Below, one piece after another: positions 62,253 to 64,000 of a DNA stretch of 64,000 nucleotides (position 1 is its first letter; each line of letters starts with the position of its first letter). A program made the translations under genes and the position numbers. Source of the DNA: Balneolaceae bacterium (GTDB lineage Bacteria; Bacteroidota; Rhodothermia; Balneolales; Balneolaceae). Under the pieces are notes generated by a model. It did not search any database. It was not told where the DNA came from and worked only from the letters and a program-made list of their open reading frames with translations. The stretch spans positions 1-64,000 of the forward strand of contig REDA01000054.1 in assembly GCA_007693745.1 (NCBI GenBank), in the 5' to 3' direction.

Positions 62253-63461
62253 ATGGAAGAATTTGACAAGTTAGCACAACATTTGCAGCCATTTTACTCC
62301 AGGTTTCAGGTGGACAAAAGACTTCTTTTCACCGGACACTCCCATCAGGCCTGGCCGGATGCAGCGTTTAGTGGTATGGATGAATATGCAGAGATGACGG
62401 TTCGGCAGATTGATAAAAAATGGGCATATGCATTTGAAAAGACAGAAAAACTTAGAAACTACCTCAGAACATTCTATGATGATCCCGGTGGACTCTACTG
62501 CCGCGAGCAGAATACGCATGTACTGCTGGTATCCTGGTTATCTTCACTCAATCTCAGGGAAAAACCAAAGATAATCACTACAACGGGTGAATTTCACTCC
62601 ATGTACCGGCAGCTCAAGCGCCTTGAGGAAGAGGGACTGGAGATTGTGTATCTGCCCCATGAAGACGACCGGAAACTGCTGGATCTGATGCGGGATGAGA
62701 TCGACGACCGAACTGCTGCAGTGATGCTGTCAAGAATATATTTCATGACATCAGAGGTGAATACCCTGCTCCCGGAAGCGGCAAAACTCACCCATGAAGC
62801 CGGCGTGCCGCTCATGGTTGATGACTATCACGGTACCAATGTGATCCCGCTTTCGCTGCGGGATGAAGGCATGGAGCACGTCTATCTTCTTATCGGCGGC
62901 TATAAATATCTTCAGTGGGGTGAATCGAACTGTTTTTTAAGGTTTCCAAAAGATTGTCCGCTAAGACCCGCGGTAACAGGATGGTTTTCGGCATTCGGAC
63001 AACTTGACAAACCCAGGAGTACTGAAATTGTTGAGTTTGATGAAGGCGACCAGAAATTTGCGACCGGCACCTACGATCCGGTTTCACAATACAGGGCTGC
63101 TGCCGTTTGTGATTTTTTCATGCAGGAAGGGCTGACCCCCTCTGTTCTGCAGCAGCAGTATCGTACTCAGGTCGGCTACCTTAGAGTACTTTTTGACGGG
63201 AATAATCATGACGGCTCCGGAATTGAGCATGCGAATCACAGGGAAATGGATCAAACGGGTGGTTTTATGGCTCTCAGATCACGACATGCCAGAGAATTGC
63301 GGGCTTCACTGTTAAAGGAGGGAATCTTCACCGATGCACGGGATCAGATCATACGGATTGGTCCGGCGCCCTACACAACATCGCAGCAGTGCCAAGAGGT
63401 AATCCTGGCTCTGTTTAATCATCTGGATGCCCTTCAAAAAACGGAAAAGGTACCCCTTTGA
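62253..63461 (+). CDS. PLP-dependent aminotransferase class V-like protein (kynureninase-like)
   Basis: About 402 residues from the ATG at 62253; a GTG 84 bases earlier adds a tail that does not look like the family. The fold-type I pattern shows a substrate-side GHSHQAWPDAA near residue 27, MVDDYHGTNVIPLSL with the PLP-ring Asp, and the Schiff-base lysine in LLIGGYKYLQWGESNCFLR. It resembles kynureninase, but no other kynurenine-pathway gene is nearby. The substrate is uncertain. It is the last complete gene before recA. Confidence 0.82.
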   Translation: MEEFDKLAQHLQPFYSRFQVDKRLLFTGHSHQAWPDAAFSGMDEYAEMTVRQIDKKWAYAFEKTEKLRNYLRTFYDDPGGLYCREQNTHVLLVSWLSSLNLREKPKIITTTGEFHSMYRQLKRLEEEGLEIVYLPHEDDRKLLDLMRDEIDDRTAAVMLSRIYFMTSEVNTLLPEAAKLTHEAGVPLMVDDYHGTNVIPLSLRDEGMEHVYLLIGGYKYLQWGESNCFLRFPKDCPLRPAVTGWFSAFGQLDKPRSTEIVEFDEGDQKFATGTYDPVSQYRAAAVCDFFMQEGLTPSVLQQQYRTQVGYLRVLFDGNNHDGSGIEHANHREMDQTGGFMALRSRHARELRASLLKEGIFTDARDQIIRIGPAPYTTSQQCQEVILALFNHLDALQKTEKVPL

Positions 63462-63596
63462 TCAACAGATTCTACTCATTTGTTCTGCAGATATTTCCCT
63501 GTAATTATTTCACAGAAAGTGGAACAAAAGGGCGTAACTGAAATTCTGAAGCTGTAAAGATCATTTTTTTTGTAAGGAGTGAAGCAGATTTGGTTC

Positions 63597-63615
63597 ATAC
63601 ATATGTTATACATAT
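63597..63615. promoter_or_regulatory. Direct repeat / palindrome upstream of recA
   Basis: ATACATAT occurs twice, at 63597-63604 and 63608-63615, an 11-base period of one helical turn. The overlapping ATATG-TTATA-CATAT (63601-63615) is also a palindrome. It lies about 140 bases before the recA start inside a 292-base gap with no gene. It could be an operator, for example an SOS-type site of this lineage, but no such consensus is known to me. Confidence 0.35.
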
Positions 63616-63753
63616 ATTCGGGCAGGTCGATGCACCCGGGTTCCCCTTCTGATCCGCTTAAATCAGAAAAAACCGAAACAGGGTGACAGGATGGTGTCAT
63701 TATCTGCTTTTATATTGACCTAAATCATTTTAAAAAATAAAAACAACAGACTT

Positions 63754-64000
63754 ATGGCAGCTTCAAAAGATGAAAGAAGAAAAGCAATTGATATTGCAAT
63801 CGGGCAGATAGAAAAACAGCATGGCAAAGGTACAGTAATGCGGCTGGGGGATCATGCCGCAACTGAAATTGCAACCATATCCACCGGTTCCATCATGGTG
63901 GATTATGCTCTTGGAGTGAATGGTATCCCAAGAGGAAGGATTACTGAAATCTACGGCCCGGAAGCCAGTGGGAAAACCACACTTGCACTGCAGATCATAG
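63754..64000 (+). CDS. recA: Recombinase RecA, 5' part cut off by window edge
   Basis: The first 82 residues, reading to the last base. RecA forms ATP-dependent filaments for homologous recombination and SOS induction. [20 protein letters not shown] at the start is typical. It is followed by [20 protein letters not shown] and the Walker A GPEASGKT (68-75), where Ala replaces the more usual Ser of GPESSGKT. The start ATG is supported by alignment to the normal RecA N-terminus. No gene lies in the 292 bases upstream. Confidence 0.96.
   Translation, partial: MAASKDERRKAIDIAIGQIEKQHGKGTVMRLGDHAATEIATISTGSIMVDYALGVNGIPRGRITEIYGPEASGKTTLALQII

Noticed and set aside
63650-63680. Rho-independent terminator before recA
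   Set aside because: TTCTGAT/ATCAGAA forms a 7-bp stem but is followed by A, not T, on plus, and by G on minus, so neither strand has a terminator tail.

Overview
The window looks like a chromosomal segment of a moderate-GC marine or halophilic bacterium of the Balneolota/Rhodothermota branch close to Bacteroidota. This placement is inferred from gene content and style, not from a database search: a TonB receptor with an N-terminal carboxypeptidase-regulatory-like domain, many exported Gfo/Idh/MocA proteins, a DUF6807 lipoprotein, a TRAP transporter, the DXP isoprenoid genes, and the order rplM-rpsI / rpsB-tsf / pyrH / frr. No phage, insertion sequence with a transposase, or CRISPR array was seen.

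Layout. 1-3 kb (minus strand): the end of a tRNA-Thr, then a dedA-ispF-ispD-queA operon. 3.3-10 kb (plus): a small exported protein, a LytR_C membrane protein, rsfS, a very large NtrY-like membrane histidine kinase, and a MATE pump. 10.3-13.2 kb: a tightly packed type III polyketide synthase / methyltransferase / FAD monooxygenase operon, a likely phenolic-lipid or quinone pathway. 13.3-24.4 kb: core housekeeping genes (aconitase on minus; L13, S9, S2, EF-Ts, UMP kinase, RRF and SMC on plus), with a clear terminator and a structured leader ahead of rpsB. 24.4-36.4 kb: envelope and stress genes (TPR lipoprotein, M28 peptidase, TPP-riboswitch-controlled TonB receptor, OM proteins, DUF2911, MsrA, MFS, an unlisted 52-residue zinc-ribbon protein, UPF0182).

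36.4-58.9 kb is a hexuronate locus. One long minus-strand unit encodes an M20 amidohydrolase, a cupin, a three-part TRAP transporter (DctP/Q/M), tagaturonate epimerase, an SDR reductase, KDPG aldolase, KDG kinase and uronate isomerase. UxuA, on the plus strand, completes the route D-galacturonate/D-glucuronate -> fructuronate -> mannonate -> KDG -> KDPG -> pyruvate + glyceraldehyde-3-P. Around uxuA sit four Gfo/Idh/MocA oxidoreductases that all carry export signals (Tat or lipoprotein), an ApbE flavin transferase, a DUF6807 lipoprotein and a DAO-type flavoenzyme. This exported redox set beside an intracellular uronate pathway is the best candidate here for an undescribed system, perhaps periplasmic oxidoreductive processing of uronate-containing glycans. 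No transcriptional regulator is encoded in the locus.

59-64 kb: a phosphate-selective-porin-like OM protein, a YciI protein, MnmD tRNA methyltransferase, a kynureninase-like PLP enzyme, and the start of recA, which runs off the window.

Non-coding items include a TPP riboswitch with a possible anti-Shine-Dalgarno hairpin, two copies of a MITE-like element with 16-bp terminal inverted repeats and TAAAA flanks, a hexanucleotide tandem repeat directly before a start codon, and several strong hairpins.
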